Below are positions 10,746-21,832 of a stretch of 64,000 nt of DNA, in pieces (positions within the stretch are counted from its first letter, which is position 1; each line of letters begins with the position of its first letter). Both the position numbers and the translations under genes were made by a program. The notes beneath the pieces are model-generated. The model made no database searches. It was not told the origin of the DNA and was given only the letters and a program-made list of their open reading frames with translations. The DNA is from Centroberyx gerrardi (taxonomy: Eukaryota > Chordata > Actinopteri > Beryciformes > Berycidae). The DNA lies in NCBI RefSeq assembly GCF_048128805.1, contig NC_136005.1, forward strand, positions 8,403,504 through 8,467,503, in the 5' to 3' direction.

Positions 10746-12960
10746 GCAGAGGCTCAACTGTGTCACCTTGGACACATCTGAACCTAGATGCCCTTCCCAG
10801 CAGGGCATAAAACTCCATAATCAGCAGACAGCTCTAACTAGTCATTATAGCCGTGTTGCCTCATGGCATGGTCACACTGCAGGCATGACTTACATTTTGA
10901 TGTTCGTTCCTGGTGGTGAATTGTGTTGTTTTGCCTGCTGGGTCTCACCCTGTACTTGAGTATATGCCCTATAATGCTTTAGAAAAAAATATTCTAACTC
11001 ATAAGATAATAATGATGTATACATATGCTACAGCAAAAATGATAATTAAAATCAGATGAAACACAACAGTATGTCCCAAACAAAAAAGTGGTAAGCTATT
11101 TCTTAATTCACAGAAAATGCCTTTCTGCAAAGAAACATTTTAAACTTGTTTTTGAAAGGGGGTTTGGGGGACCAAGATGTTGCTTGACCTGGAGGTGCGA
11201 ATGGGGGTTTATGGGGTAATAAGTTCCTGGAGGTAAAGTGAGGCATTTCCAAGGATGCACTGGGAAAGTCAGGAGAAGGGATTTGAATACAATCCTGGAA
11301 GAGCCAGTACAGTAAAGCCATCTGGATCCAGCCCTGTTTGGGATAAACTGTAACTTCTGGAGACTTCTGACAGGAATCCCAATGAAGAGTGCATTACAGA
11401 AGTCCAGTAGTTCTTTGGTTTTGTTGCTGTTGAGCTGGAGGAAGTTGTGCATCATCCACACCCTTATCTCAAAGCAAATGTTGAGATGTGACGAGGCAGC
11501 AGAGGAGCACGGGGCAGTTTTTTATCTACAGCTGAGTCTGGTTGTCATAGTAATGGAATAAAATCCCACGCTTCCTGATGACCAAGGGGAAGCATGTACA
11601 AAATAAAGAGGATGGAGCCAATAACTGATCCTTGTGGGATCCCATTGGTGACAATATGTGCTCTGGATCTGCAGCCTCCCAGTGGAACATATCCAGTTCT
11701 ACCAGAGACATAAGACTTAAAACCAGTTCAGGGTGGAGCCGGAGAGTCCAGTGGTGTTGTGCAGGAGCTGGAGAAGAATGGTAGGGTTGACAGAGTGGAA
11801 CGCTGCTCTCCGACCATCTAATACCTCTTTTTCCTCCACATCTGTGACTTACATTGCCACTGTTTAGAAGCCTCACAATGGGAAAACCTTATCGCTTGAG
11901 TTTTGGTGTAGTTTTGGGTAGGCTGCATGCATTAAAAGCTGGGCTGTGACCATACTATAAAGAAACCTCTTCTGCATCTGAATCTGAATTGGTTGCAATA
12001 TGCAAAAGGTGAAATACCGATTGCCTGTGTGTGTTTAACAAAAGTGGAGTTCATACAGATTTTGCTAAATTTCTGCAAAGCTACCAAAAGTATTACAGTG
12101 GTGTATTGTATGTTGAGTTGCTTCTGCCTCAATCAAGGCAGCTCACAGTCAGTTATTACAGTGCCTTTAGTGATTGCTACAGCTACATTTCATTTCATTT
12201 ATTTATTTATTTATTTTTTAACAGGGACAGTGCACATTAATCGACTCGAGGGTAAATGTGCAAGTGTGGCATTTAATGAAATAACTCACATTGTGCTCTC
12301 CTATTTAGTCCTCCTATAAAGTCTAAAAATTGTTTCATGTACATAAGAGTTTTAGCTGCCGAAATGCTGCACAAACAGAGGGGAACGTTTGAGTGGATGG
12401 TTTCAAGTACATGTTTCCTTTTTTGGCCCTGAAGTGGTCTTTCAGATGCAATCACACAAAGTCCCAAGACTGCAACTGCTTTGTCTCTAATCACAGAAAC
12501 AACAAGAGAAGCTAGAGAAGTCTAGAGTGGACCAAAATACACCAGTCACTCAAATCTGGATAAATAATAAAGAAATCAGACCGCTTACTTCATGTGGAGA
12601 CAAGAATAGCTTTGTGATGAAACGCCACAGGAGAGGACTTAACAAAAGCTAACCGCACATAACACTTAGCTGAGATCCAGAGCTGGGATTAATTATTCAG
12701 CAACACAACTCTTTGGGTTTCTCGTCTTGTTGCAGACAAGTTATGCAGTGTGTTGGGCTTCGTCCAGGACAGTTGTACTGTAAAGTACCAGACAACATCT
12801 GCTTTGCTCTGGGGCTTAGCCATTGGCTCATAGCATGTTTGATACTGCACTCAATGTGATTTGTCAGGTATTGTGATTATTTGATTAATTAAAGAATATT
12901 TAGGAATGTATTTTTGGATTTTACATTCTATCCATTCTCTGTTTACAGTAAGAAAAAAAC
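10746..12960. other. gene-free sequence with degraded repeats
   Basis: The segment 11480-11820 (GGATCCCATTG, GGTGGAGCCGGAGAG, GAATGGTAGGGTTGACAGAG) resembles sequence seen at many places in teleost genomes, and 12185-12245 (TTTAACAGGGACAGTGCACA) resembles another dispersed teleost repeat. Both readings are from memory. The minus-strand frames over 11103-11876 have no recognisable protein family. Confidence 0.4.
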
Positions 12961-12983
12961 ATCCACTTCTGATGTAATGGAGT

Positions 12984-12986
<3 letters not shown>

Positions 12987-13035
<49 letters not shown>
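12987..13035 (+). repeat. (TC)n microsatellite
   Basis: An uninterrupted CT dinucleotide run of about 49 bp. Confidence 0.9.
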
Positions 13036-13037
<2 letters not shown>

Positions 13038-14221
13038 ATGTTACCCTCATTCAGTCTCCTCATCCACCATTCTAGCAGTCTGGCACAACTTCATAACAGT
13101 TGTTTTTTTTTCCTTCACTGAAGACTCTTCCAAAGGGATTTATGTAAGTTGTCGTGTCTGGAGTATTCTCAGTTTAGAGCCCATCCGATTAAATATGAAC
13201 ACATATTTTCTTTTACTTTAAACTGGATTCTCTTGTCTGTGTCACTTGATTTCAAGGGGGTGCCTTTTCTGTAATCCAATACAACAGTTTGACCAGGGGG
13301 AGAAAACCAATACACAGTTAGGTAAATCTTTTCTGTAGTCTTCTTATTTGTTTGTCAGGTGGTTGTTTTATCTTATACAGAAGCGTCCTCTAGTGGAAGA
13401 GGTCCATACCCGCCTGTATGTCTCTTCAATATGCAAGACATATGAGAGATGAGAAATATCCAATGAGAAATATGGATGTTTAGTTTACTTAAGTTTACTT
13501 TAGTTTAATAGTAGTTCTGTGGTATACTTTTTGTTTGTGCAGTGATAAAACAAGTAATACGATTAAAGACACAAAAAAATCACTTCAAAACAAACAATAA
13601 CAAAAAACAAATCAAGAAAACAAGGTGACAAAGAAAATACATAAATGATTTGAATAATAGAATCTAAATGACAACAGAACAATATATGTATGGTTCAGTT
13701 AGCAAGAACTTTATATTGTTATATAATCTTTTATCACTGAAGAATTGTCACCATCAACCAAATGACCCAGCAGTCACTCATTCTCCCTCCCTCCCTCTTA
13801 TATAAAATGACCCAAGACATACAAGCAGATATGTTGAGAGTTCATGAAGGTGGAGGCTGACACAACACCGCCTTGTTGGTAAAGAATACATGGTCAGTAG
13901 AGCGGTTTGTATCGCTTTCTGTCTGGGTGCTCTGACAAGAACTTTAGGTTAATATATAAAAGGAAATAAATCATGGGAATGGTGGCACGTCTAAATAGTT
14001 TGAAAAATCAAGGCGAGACTTGATCCTAGTTATACCATATTCTTATTGATGGCCACTCCTCAGGCTGAAGAACTTTGACAAAAGCCTTCATCAAAACATC
14101 TACCTTGTTAATAGTCTTCATGCTGCAAGCCCCATTGTCCTGTTGACCATCCTGCTGTACCATCATGAAAATACAAAACTAGTACAGAGCCGTGCAGCAG
14201 GGAGGTCAAATCTCATTCTCT

Positions 14222-14334
<113 letters not shown>

Positions 14335-15049
14335 AGACACGGTTAATGAGTCTGGCCTCCTGTTCTGCTCCTGTACCTTCTCATAAAGGGCCTAATTAAT
14401 GTATTTAACCATTGGCTAACAGGCAGCCAATCCTACCAGACACAAATCCCAGCCTCACTCCACTCACTGTTCTGCCACTTTCATGCATCTATAACCTGTG
14501 GGATTGATTTGTCTTGCTGTGATGATCCCTTTCACCTTGTGAAAAAAGTGCAATCAACTGTATTTTTAGTAAGTTGATTTTGACGTCATATAGGATTAGC
14601 ACAAAATCACTAAGAAAGCCACTAAAAGGATAAAGCTTTAGTGCTTGAGGGAAATAAAGCAAGCCCTGAAATTTTATTCAGGCTCCTTAATATTTGATCC
14701 CACGCCTGCTAGAATCGTTTATTCTCTCATAGAGCATCCCATCTTACTTGTAGACACATCTTTGCCAACTCAAGATTGCATAAATTAAAGTTGAAGTGAG
14801 CTCTTTATGTTTACTGTGACTGAATTCACAGAGCCAGAAATGCAATTCTTGTGGATCTCTGGCTCCCCCTGCTGTCCCCCTGAATTATTAAACTTCACCA
14901 TTATTTAATTTACATGTTAAGAAGTTAACACAATTAGAGAATGTAGAATAAATATAGACTGTATTGGTTATAGTTGCACTGTTATCTCTGTACCTGCAAT
15001 ACAGATAGTCATGGAATACTGGACAAAATCATATCTAACAATACAAATA

Positions 15050-15550
15050 TTCTCAGATTTGGGTCAAATGGGGGTCTGTGGGCCTACTGTGCTCACACCA
15101 AAAGCGTCATGAGCTACATAAGCGGCTGGCAGTCATTCATTTTCAATGGGAGCTGGCGACGAGAGGCGTCCAATGCCGTGGCAGCATCTATATCATCAAT
15201 AGATATCTATTAATATTATTTCTGTACACAATGCACATGCACACAATAGGCTAAAGTAAAACAGCATTTTTTAACTAGGTATATTTTGCAGGAAAACGTG
15301 GAAGTTTGTTTATTTGATCATGCTTTTCACAGTTCACGGCAGGCCTGCCGAATAGCTCTACTACAAACTTGATATATTGGCCACAGCCGGACGTGATGTC
15401 TGCAGCGCTGCTTGAACGCCCCGCCCCCTGGCGACGACTGCTGGCGGCGAGCGGCGAGCGGCGAGCGGCGAGCGACCAGAGCGCACAGTTGTGTACTACA
15501 TGAGGGGTCCTTAATATGAAAAAGGTTGAGAATCACCGGCTTAGGAGACA
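15050..15550. mobile_element. probable hAT-like miniature element
   Basis: The left part reads GGGTCAAATGGGGGTCTGTG with GAGGCGTCCAATGCC; the right part has GCTTGAACGCCCCGCCCC and ends ATGAAAAAGGTTGAGAATCA. GAGGCGT and its near-complement ACGCCCC lie in opposite orientation. The AAAAAGGTTGAGAATCAC end is one I associate with teleost hAT-type elements. A 7-bp GCGGCGA tandem (four to five copies) sits at 15445-15475. Boundaries are approximate. Confidence 0.45.
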
Positions 15551-16340
15551 ATAACAGCAGTCATTTACAGCAAAAAGTCAAAATTGAAAATAAGAGATTT
15601 TTGTCTACAACCTGCTTATGTAATCAGCAACATGATTGAGTGTAAACTAACACGTGTGACATAACTTAAATAAATAAATAATAATAAACTTTAAAAAATA
15701 TATATATTTATTTTTTTCAAAATTGGCAAAGATACCTGTTCAGCACACACAAAATATGCCATTTTAGATCTTCCACATATGCATGGATTCTCTGTAGTCC
15801 ATTCTTTACATTTTACATGTTTTTTTTTGTTTTTTTGTTTTTTATTTGCACACACTCAGAAGAGAACAATACAGCAAATCAGAGCCAATTGTGCAGGTGA
15901 GATTAAGAAACCCCAAGGGGCTTATGGTGTATCCCACCTAAATACGCAGTAGGTACAACTTTAGTAACAAAACAAGGAAATTACAAAATATAAAATAAAT
16001 GTCGACAAATAAACAAAATAGTAGAAGATTAAAATAAATTAAAAAAAGAAAAGAAAATGAAAATACAAAATGAAATACAAATCAAATGAAAATACTAATT
16101 AAAGTAAACTAGAGATTTTAGAAGTGACTAATCAGTATAAAGTGTGATGAGTGTGTGTGGATGAGAGTGTATATGGATTAATGTGACTGCTGGATTAGAG
16201 TGGACCTTATTTTATATTTTAAGTTATGGAGAGATGTTGATGATTTTAAATTAGTCATATACTTATAGCTGTGCTCCTCTGTACCAAATTGAAAACTGGC
16301 AATGGGACGAACAAAAGAAAGGGAGATGAATGTTTTACAT
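15551..16340. other. gene-free AT-rich sequence
   Basis: Lies downstream of the CPN2-like gene, very rich in A and T, with no supported gene. It may include 3' untranslated sequence of that gene; no clear polyadenylation signal was picked. Confidence 0.4.
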
Positions 16341-16344
16341 TTAT

Positions 16345-16475
16345 CTGAGCAAGTACAGGTTCAGCATCTTGCTCAAAGATGTTTTGCCACATCTGTCACA
16401 TGGCTGCTGACGCTGATGGACCAGGACCTGTGACCTTCCAGTAGCGGGATGATCTCTCGGACACAAACTGCCTTC
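16345..16475 (-). mobile_element. possible SINE fragment in the CPN2-like 3' flank
   Basis: Read on the minus strand: GGAAGGTCACAGGTCCTGG, then TCTTTGAGCAAGATGCTGAA, an order (box B-like, then a TTGAGCAAGA tail) that resembles teleost tRNA-derived SINEs. The B box match is poor. Confidence 0.3.
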
Positions 16476-16480
16476 GTTGT

Positions 16481-18802
16481 TTAAAGTCCTACAGTCTCTG
16501 CCTCTCGAACAGGCCTGAGGATGACTTCCTTCCTGTAGGAGAAGCTGGTGAGGTTGACCCTGTTGTACTGCCTCTCCCTGCACTGCAGCAGGCGGTACAG
16601 AGATAAGGTGAACTTAACCAGCACCAGTGTGCAGACGATCTCCACCACCAGCAGTGTGGTGTAGGTCACCATGTGGGCCTTGCACTGCTGAACTTTGCTT
16701 CTGCCTTGGTAAGTGAAGGAGGGCGATAGCTGCTGAGAGTCTGGCTCCATGGGACAGGTGAAGATCACTGGGGTGGTTGGTGGTGGGGCGGCTGTTGTTT
16801 GGGTGGTGGTTGGGAGGGTCGTCCTGAGGGTGGTGGTCGTGGGTGTAGTTGTGGTTGTAGTTGTTGTGGGCGTGGTTGGGGCCGGGGTGGTGGAGGTGGT
16901 TGCAGTTGTAGTCGGAGTGGTAGTCGGTGTTGTGGTTGGCAGAGTTGTAGCTGGTGTTGTTGTTGGTAAAGTGGTAGTCGGTGTTGTGGTTGGTAAAGTG
17001 GTAGTCGGTGTTGTGGTTGGTAGGGTCGTAGTCGGTGTTGTGGTTGGTAAAGTGGTAGTCGGTGTTGTGGTTGGCAGAGTCGTAGTCGGTGTTGTGGTTG
17101 GCAAAGTTGTAGTCGGTGTTGTGGTTGGCAGAGTCGTAGTCGGTGTTGTGGTTGGCAGAGTTGTAGTCGGTGTTGTGGTTGGCAGAGTCGTAGTCGGTGT
17201 TGTGGTTGGCAGAGTCGTAGTCGGTGTTGTGGTTGGCAAAGTTGTAGTCGGTGTTGTGGTTGGCAAAGTTGTAGTCGGTGTTGTGGTTGGCAGAGTTGTA
17301 GTCGGTGTTGTGGTTGGCAGAGTTGTAGTTGGTGTTGTGGTTGGTAAAGTCGTAGTTGGTGTTGTGGTTGGTAAAGTGGTAGTTGGGAGTGTAGTGGTCA
17401 GTGTGGTGGTTGTGGGAGGTGTGGTAGTGGTGGTGGTGGTAGGAATAGTGGTGGTGGCAGGAATGGTGGGGCATACAAGCTGATCCTCTGTTAATGACAT
17501 GACTTGCTGCCCCATTAAATCCTCTGGATACTCACAGACTGCAGGAGACTGGATCTTGTCAGTGTTGGCCTTCATCCAGCGGTACAGGTAAATCAGTTTG
17601 CAGTCACAATGCCAAGGGTTGTCATTGAGATAGACTTTGTTTAGTTTTGTTAAGGGCTCAAAAATATCCTCAGGAAGTGTCCGAAGGTTGTTGTGAGCTA
17701 GTTTCAGTGTTTTTAGAGATGCTAGCTTTTCAAACGTGTCTGCATCCAATGACTTGATCGTGTTGTTGATGAGATTCAGGTGTGCCAGCTCTTCAAGGCC
17801 CTCAAAATAGTTGGCAGACAAGGTGGCAAAGTGATTTTTAGAAAGGTCTAGCTTCATAAGATTCTTCAGCGGGCTGAATATTCCCTTAGGAAGAGAGATA
17901 AGATTGTTTTGACTGAGGCTGAGGTCAGTCAATTTGGGCATTTCTCCAAATAGCACTGGTGGTAGAGCAGTCAGTTGATTCTTCTGTAGGGTCAGTGTTT
18001 TAATCAGAGGGAAGCCAACAAAAAACTCTTGAGGTAAATCAGTCAGAAGATTATTGTCCAAAAGCAGCTTACCCAGTTTGTCTCTATGTGGAAATAGATT
18101 AGGTGATAATTCTGTTATTTTGTTTCCCTGCAAGGCAATTTCCTTCAAGTTGGGCAAATTCTGAAAAATCTCCTCAGGAATGGAGGTCAGCTGATTCTCG
18201 TAAAGCCTCAGTACCTGTAGTTTGTTAAGCTTGGAGAACATTTTAGCAGATACAGAGGGGAGTTTGTTTCTAGCTAAATGGAGGACCAGAAGGCTCTCAA
18301 GATCATCAAAAGTCCCTTCCTCAATGGATTCTATCTCGTTGATGTGTAACTGGAGCTCTCTTACTTTTTTAAGGCCATCAAACAAGCCTTTCTCCAAATT
18401 ACGGAGCTTGTTGAGCTTTAGTATAAGCCTCTCCAGGTTGCTGAGGTCTTTGAAGACTCCCGGCGGGATTGACGTTAGTGGAGTGCTGGAGATCTCGATG
18501 TGATTGAGCTCTGGCAAACCCTCAAAAGCTCCAGCCTCTATAGATACTATGGGAGTAGTCATGAACTCCAGCTTTTTCAGCTGGGGGTTTGCAGCAAAGG
18601 CTCCTTCGGGGATGGTTTTGATCTTACTGTCCAAGAAGAAGACCTCTGTCACAACTGGTTTCAGAACGCGTGGGATTTCAGTCGTATTTGCTTCAAAAAC
18701 AACCTGGTTCTCTTTGCGGCAGACAGTCTCCTTTTCACATTGTGGTGATGAACACTCAAACAGCAAAGACAGAAAAAGGGAGACAACTTTTCTTCTGGAC
18801 AT
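16481..18802 (-). CDS. CPN2-like LRR protein with mucin stalk and membrane anchor
   Basis: A 773-residue single-exon coding region. A signal peptide (1-19) is followed by an N-terminal segment with Cys pairs (22-28), 14 LRRs of 24 residues (about 48-385) and a C-terminal cap NPWHCDCKLIYLYRWM ... QLVCP. The cap and the early repeats (KIKTIPEGAFAANPQLKKLEF) match human carboxypeptidase N subunit 2 better than any other LRR protein I know. CPN2 is the secreted carrier subunit that stabilises plasma carboxypeptidase N. Here the family's C-terminal domain is replaced by about 200 residues of Thr/Pro repeats (mucin-like, O-glycosylation expected), a Cys-containing juxtamembrane segment (FTCP, QQCKAH), a transmembrane helix (TYTTLLVVEIVCTLVLVKF) with an internal Glu, and a tail of about 40 residues. 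The plan resembles platelet GPIb-alpha. An acceptor at 18812 (TTTTGGTAG) places a 5'-UTR intron before the ATG. Gene order supports orthology to CPN2; function is inferred. Confidence 0.85.
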   Translation of the reverse strand: MSRRKVVSLFLSLLFECSSPQCEKETVCRKENQVVFEANTTEIPRVLKPVVTEVFFLDSKIKTIPEGAFAANPQLKKLEFMTTPIVSIEAGAFEGLPELNHIEISSTPLTSIPPGVFKDLSNLERLILKLNKLRNLEKGLFDGLKKVRELQLHINEIESIEEGTFDDLESLLVLHLARNKLPSVSAKMFSKLNKLQVLRLYENQLTSIPEEIFQNLPNLKEIALQGNKITELSPNLFPHRDKLGKLLLDNNLLTDLPQEFFVGFPLIKTLTLQKNQLTALPPVLFGEMPKLTDLSLSQNNLISLPKGIFSPLKNLMKLDLSKNHFATLSANYFEGLEELAHLNLINNTIKSLDADTFEKLASLKTLKLAHNNLRTLPEDIFEPLTKLNKVYLNDNPWHCDCKLIYLYRWMKANTDKIQSPAVCEYPEDLMGQQVMSLTEDQLVCPTIPATTTIPTTTTTTTPPTTTTLTTTLPTTTLPTTTPTTTLPTTTPTTTLPTTTPTTTLPTTTPTTTLPTTTPTTTLPTTTPTTTLPTTTPTTTLPTTTPTTTLPTTTPTTTLPTTTPTTTLPTTTPTTTLPTTTPTTTLPTTTPTTTLPTTTPTTTLPTTTPTTTLPTTTPATTLPTTTPTTTPTTTATTSTTPAPTTPTTTTTTTTPTTTTLRTTLPTTTQTTAAPPPTTPVIFTCPMEPDSQQLSPSFTYQGRSKVQQCKAHMVTYTTLLVVEIVCTLVLVKFTLSLYRLLQCRERQYNRVNLTSFSYRKEVILRPVREAETVGL
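16925..17385 (-). repeat. 27-bp tandem repeat encoding the mucin stalk
   Basis: About 17 units of 27 bp, each coding TTTLPTTTP on the gene strand. Units differ at a few synonymous sites (variants GGTAAAGTGG, GGCAGAGTCG, GGCAAAGTTG on the plus strand) that recur in patches, suggesting expansion by unequal exchange. Because no unit contains a stop in any frame on the coding strand or in one frame of the opposite strand, long spurious frames cover this array. Confidence 0.9.
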
Positions 18803-18997
18803 GCTTATTCTCTACCAAAAGAAAAAAAGATCAAATTTATACCCTATGTACTACAGTTTAGAAGCTTAACACACTTATTTTTCTCACTCTTGCGATGAAT
18901 TATCAGCTGTCATGTATCAGTGACATTCTAAAAGCTTTGCCAGGATATCGTTATGTGTTATTCCAGTCGCAGTCGCACACAAAACAACATTCCCTAC

Positions 18998-19110
18998 CTG
19001 ATTATTTCCTTCCCCAGTGTCAAACAGGAGGTTATTGCGGCAACGGAGAAGTGCAAACAAGCACAGTCTCATGAGTTATCTGCTCTGGCTTCTGCAGCGT
19101 GAGATAAGAC
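18998..19110 (-). promoter_or_regulatory. inferred first exon and GATA-containing promoter of the CPN2-like gene
   Basis: A splice donor (AATCAG|GTAGGG) at 18998/18997 on the minus strand could pair with the acceptor at 18812, giving a short untranslated first exon. Just upstream are two GATA motifs, AGATAA at 19081-19076 (minus) and AGATAA at 19102-19107 (plus), and GGAA cores near 19005-19010 and 19113-19118. GATA plus ETS is the usual code of thrombocyte and megakaryocyte genes. Exon and promoter are inference. Confidence 0.4.
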
Positions 19111-19119
19111 CAGGGAAGG

Positions 19120-21560
19120 AACGCCTTTAATGTTGCAGCTAATTACTGCACTGCTCTGAAGCAAAACAAAACTCTCTTTTTCTATGTATTTTTCTCTGTC
19201 TTATTTCTTATCATCACTGACACTTAACGGGCGTCCAGAAAGCCCCCTGCTTTATAATATTTAACTTAATACACTTATCTAGCACTTTTCAAAACAATGT
19301 TGTGATATTTTCTTATATTCAGGTGTTTAAATGTGAAGGTTGATGAAGTTTTAAACAATGACTCAGTGCGTTCTAGAGTGCAATACCTACCGCTTAAACA
19401 CACTGTGTCACTGTGTGTGGGGTTACTCATCCCAAAGAGTAATTCAAACAATAGATCTGTTTAAAAAGCCTGACTCTGTGCATCATTCATGGCAGAGTCA
19501 GCTGTCACAACACAGATGGTAAAAGTTTTGACTTGTTGGAAATGTACATCGGTTAATTTCCACAATTTTCCTCCAGCTCACCGGCGGTCGTCTGCAATTT
19601 GTTGATTAGCTTTGAACTTCATGTTTCCTGCATAGAAAAAAATATCTTTTGTGATCTTTGATGATTATCAGGCAAGAATCAGTCATAATGTTACAGTATT
19701 TGTGACTCATTTGTTATGTCAGGTCTCTGAAATTGCAAGTAAAACAAAAAGGGTGGAATTTGGTATTTGAGCCAAGATCCATCAAGCAGTATTCTGAGCA
19801 GCCTCCACTAGATGGCAGTCTTTCAGATTGAATCCACTGGATGATTTGTGTTTCACAGAGTGGAAAATTGAGATGAGGTAGATGGGTGGCTTACTTCCCA
19901 AACTAACACCATTGCCCTGTCTGACACACATGACATGCATTGAGTATTGCCAGGATCCTCCGCACGCAAACACAGATCGCTGTGGCTGCAAAGGCCAAGT
20001 CTGTGGTATCATGTGAGAGCCTCGTTCCCCTCTGCATGACCCTTTTAAAATAAACTTAGTCTATCTGGACTGTGTTTTGTTGTAGACATTCCACTGTATC
20101 AGCATAATCAGAAACCCACTGGTACATAAAAAGTGGGCAAACCATGACCCCCATCTGATCCCAATAGGACCAGCATCCAATTACCTATAAACAACAAAAC
20201 TTTTCAGTTGTATTCATTTTTTTTCTCCCTGAAATTACACATTTCTCAACATATGCCAATCTACTTACTAGAATGTATACTATGAATTTAAAGTATATCA
20301 AGAAGATTTATATTACCTTGTAATGGTGAGTAAACTGCGTAAAGGTCCAGTGCAATGAGGATTGTATTTCTCAATTTCATCAAAAGACCTGTTAATGTCA
20401 TGTTACCCAAATTATTATAACTGTCGCCTTTTGAAAAACTCTCCCTCTGGTTGTCAACAGAATCAAACAGATTTACAATGCCAGTCTACTTCCTGGTGTA
20501 AATGATGTTACCTACACCCAGGCTTTAATGAATGCTCTGATTGGTCGATAGTATGCATAGTTAATGAGGTGCCCCATAGTCTGTCAGAAAATAGCCTGCC
20601 AGCTACTTGCCAAACTAGCCAAAATCTCTGTGCCCCCATTGCCATGTGCCAAAGTTCCAACACTGGATATTTGTTTCCCCAAAGATAAAAATATTTGTAT
20701 GCAGTGGATGGCACAATCATAGGGAAGGTTCGGCTCTCACTCAGTCCTACAAGCTTTGTACCATCTAACCATCAAAAACTGAAACAAATGATGCTCATTG
20801 CTATAGAAATCAACATCAAACTTTTCCTGACTGAGTTGAAATCATTGCACTGGATCGTTTACAAAAATTAAAGGGTGGGTGAACTGAGCTTAGCTTGGTT
20901 TATCCTCCACTATATCCCTGAATAATGTAGAAATAAAGGATAACTTGCTGTCAGATTCAGACAGACAATACAATAAACAAGATATGATTTCACAAGTTCA
21001 CTGTCTATAACTGTCTATATTAGAATGCCACGATTCACTGAATGATTAACACAGTTCCAGCTTTCTCCCACTAAAAGTAGTGCATTTATTCAATATTTTG
21101 AATTAAAACCATTGGATTATTTATGTTGTGATACAGTTGAAAGTTGAAATAACATGTTTGATTTTGTAGGTAGGGATAGCCATTGTTTCAAAGTAAAACT
21201 GTTCCCTAAACATATCGATTTTATGCACAAAAAATCATCATCAAAATTACATTATCCAAACTTGCAGTTAGTAATAATCAAAAATATGACTGAAAAGCTG
21301 AAAATTACAAAATTGTTGAACAGTGTGTTGAATGCGGTCTTATTTTAATTAAAAGAAATACTGTTTAAATGCATTTGATACTAGATTCACCAAAATGTTC
21401 AAGTTGTCCACGAAATGTCCAAGTGAGTGTTATTACAGTTAGTAAGATGTTTCTTTTCAATTGTTTTTTTGGTCCTTTGTAAAAAAAAAAAGAAAAAAGA
21501 AAAAAAAAACAGAAAAAACAGCATTGCAGTCTCAGGCCACAGCAAACTTGCAGAGGAACA
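19120..21560. other. intergenic region between CPN2-like gene and lrrc15
   Basis: No supported gene; short frames lack any recognisable protein. An A-rich run lies at 21480-21520. Confidence 0.5.
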
Positions 21561-21577
21561 CTGAGTGGTAAATTTGA

Positions 21578-21583
21578 TTTATT
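21578..21583 (-). terminator. candidate lrrc15 polyadenylation signal
   Basis: AATAAA on the minus strand, about 250 nt beyond the lrrc15 stop codon, is the first such hexamer I see downstream. Confidence 0.35.
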
Positions 21584-21832
21584 AAGAAATTAAAAGCTAA
21601 TTAGAGGGAAATCTGTTTACTTGTGTGATCTAGTTGGCGCTTCTGAATGGAGCTGCAGTGGTTCCTTGTGTTGTCAATAAAAATATGACCTTTTAGGCTC
21701 TAAATACACAACTCTCTAGGCTTCACATTTTCCAAGTACACCACAGTGCTAATGATCGTTAGCCACAGTAATCAGAGAATAGTTTCCCTTGGCTTTAAAA
21801 GTTCTTGGGTTGCTGATGTTGGGTGGTCTAGT

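Noticed and set aside
11103-11876. Overlapping minus-strand frames of about 116 codons that might be a gene
   Set aside because: No conserved motifs, several mutually overlapping frames, and sequence resembling dispersed teleost repeats.
16614-17474. A 286-codon frame rich in Asn-His-Thr-Asp-Tyr overlapping the mucin repeat
   Set aside because: It is a shifted reading of the 27-bp array, which contains no stop codon; the frame coding TTTLPTTTP continues into recognisable LRR and membrane segments on both sides.
16749-17483. A 244-codon Val/Gly-rich frame on the plus strand
   Set aside because: It is the antisense of the same repeat array and has no independent features.
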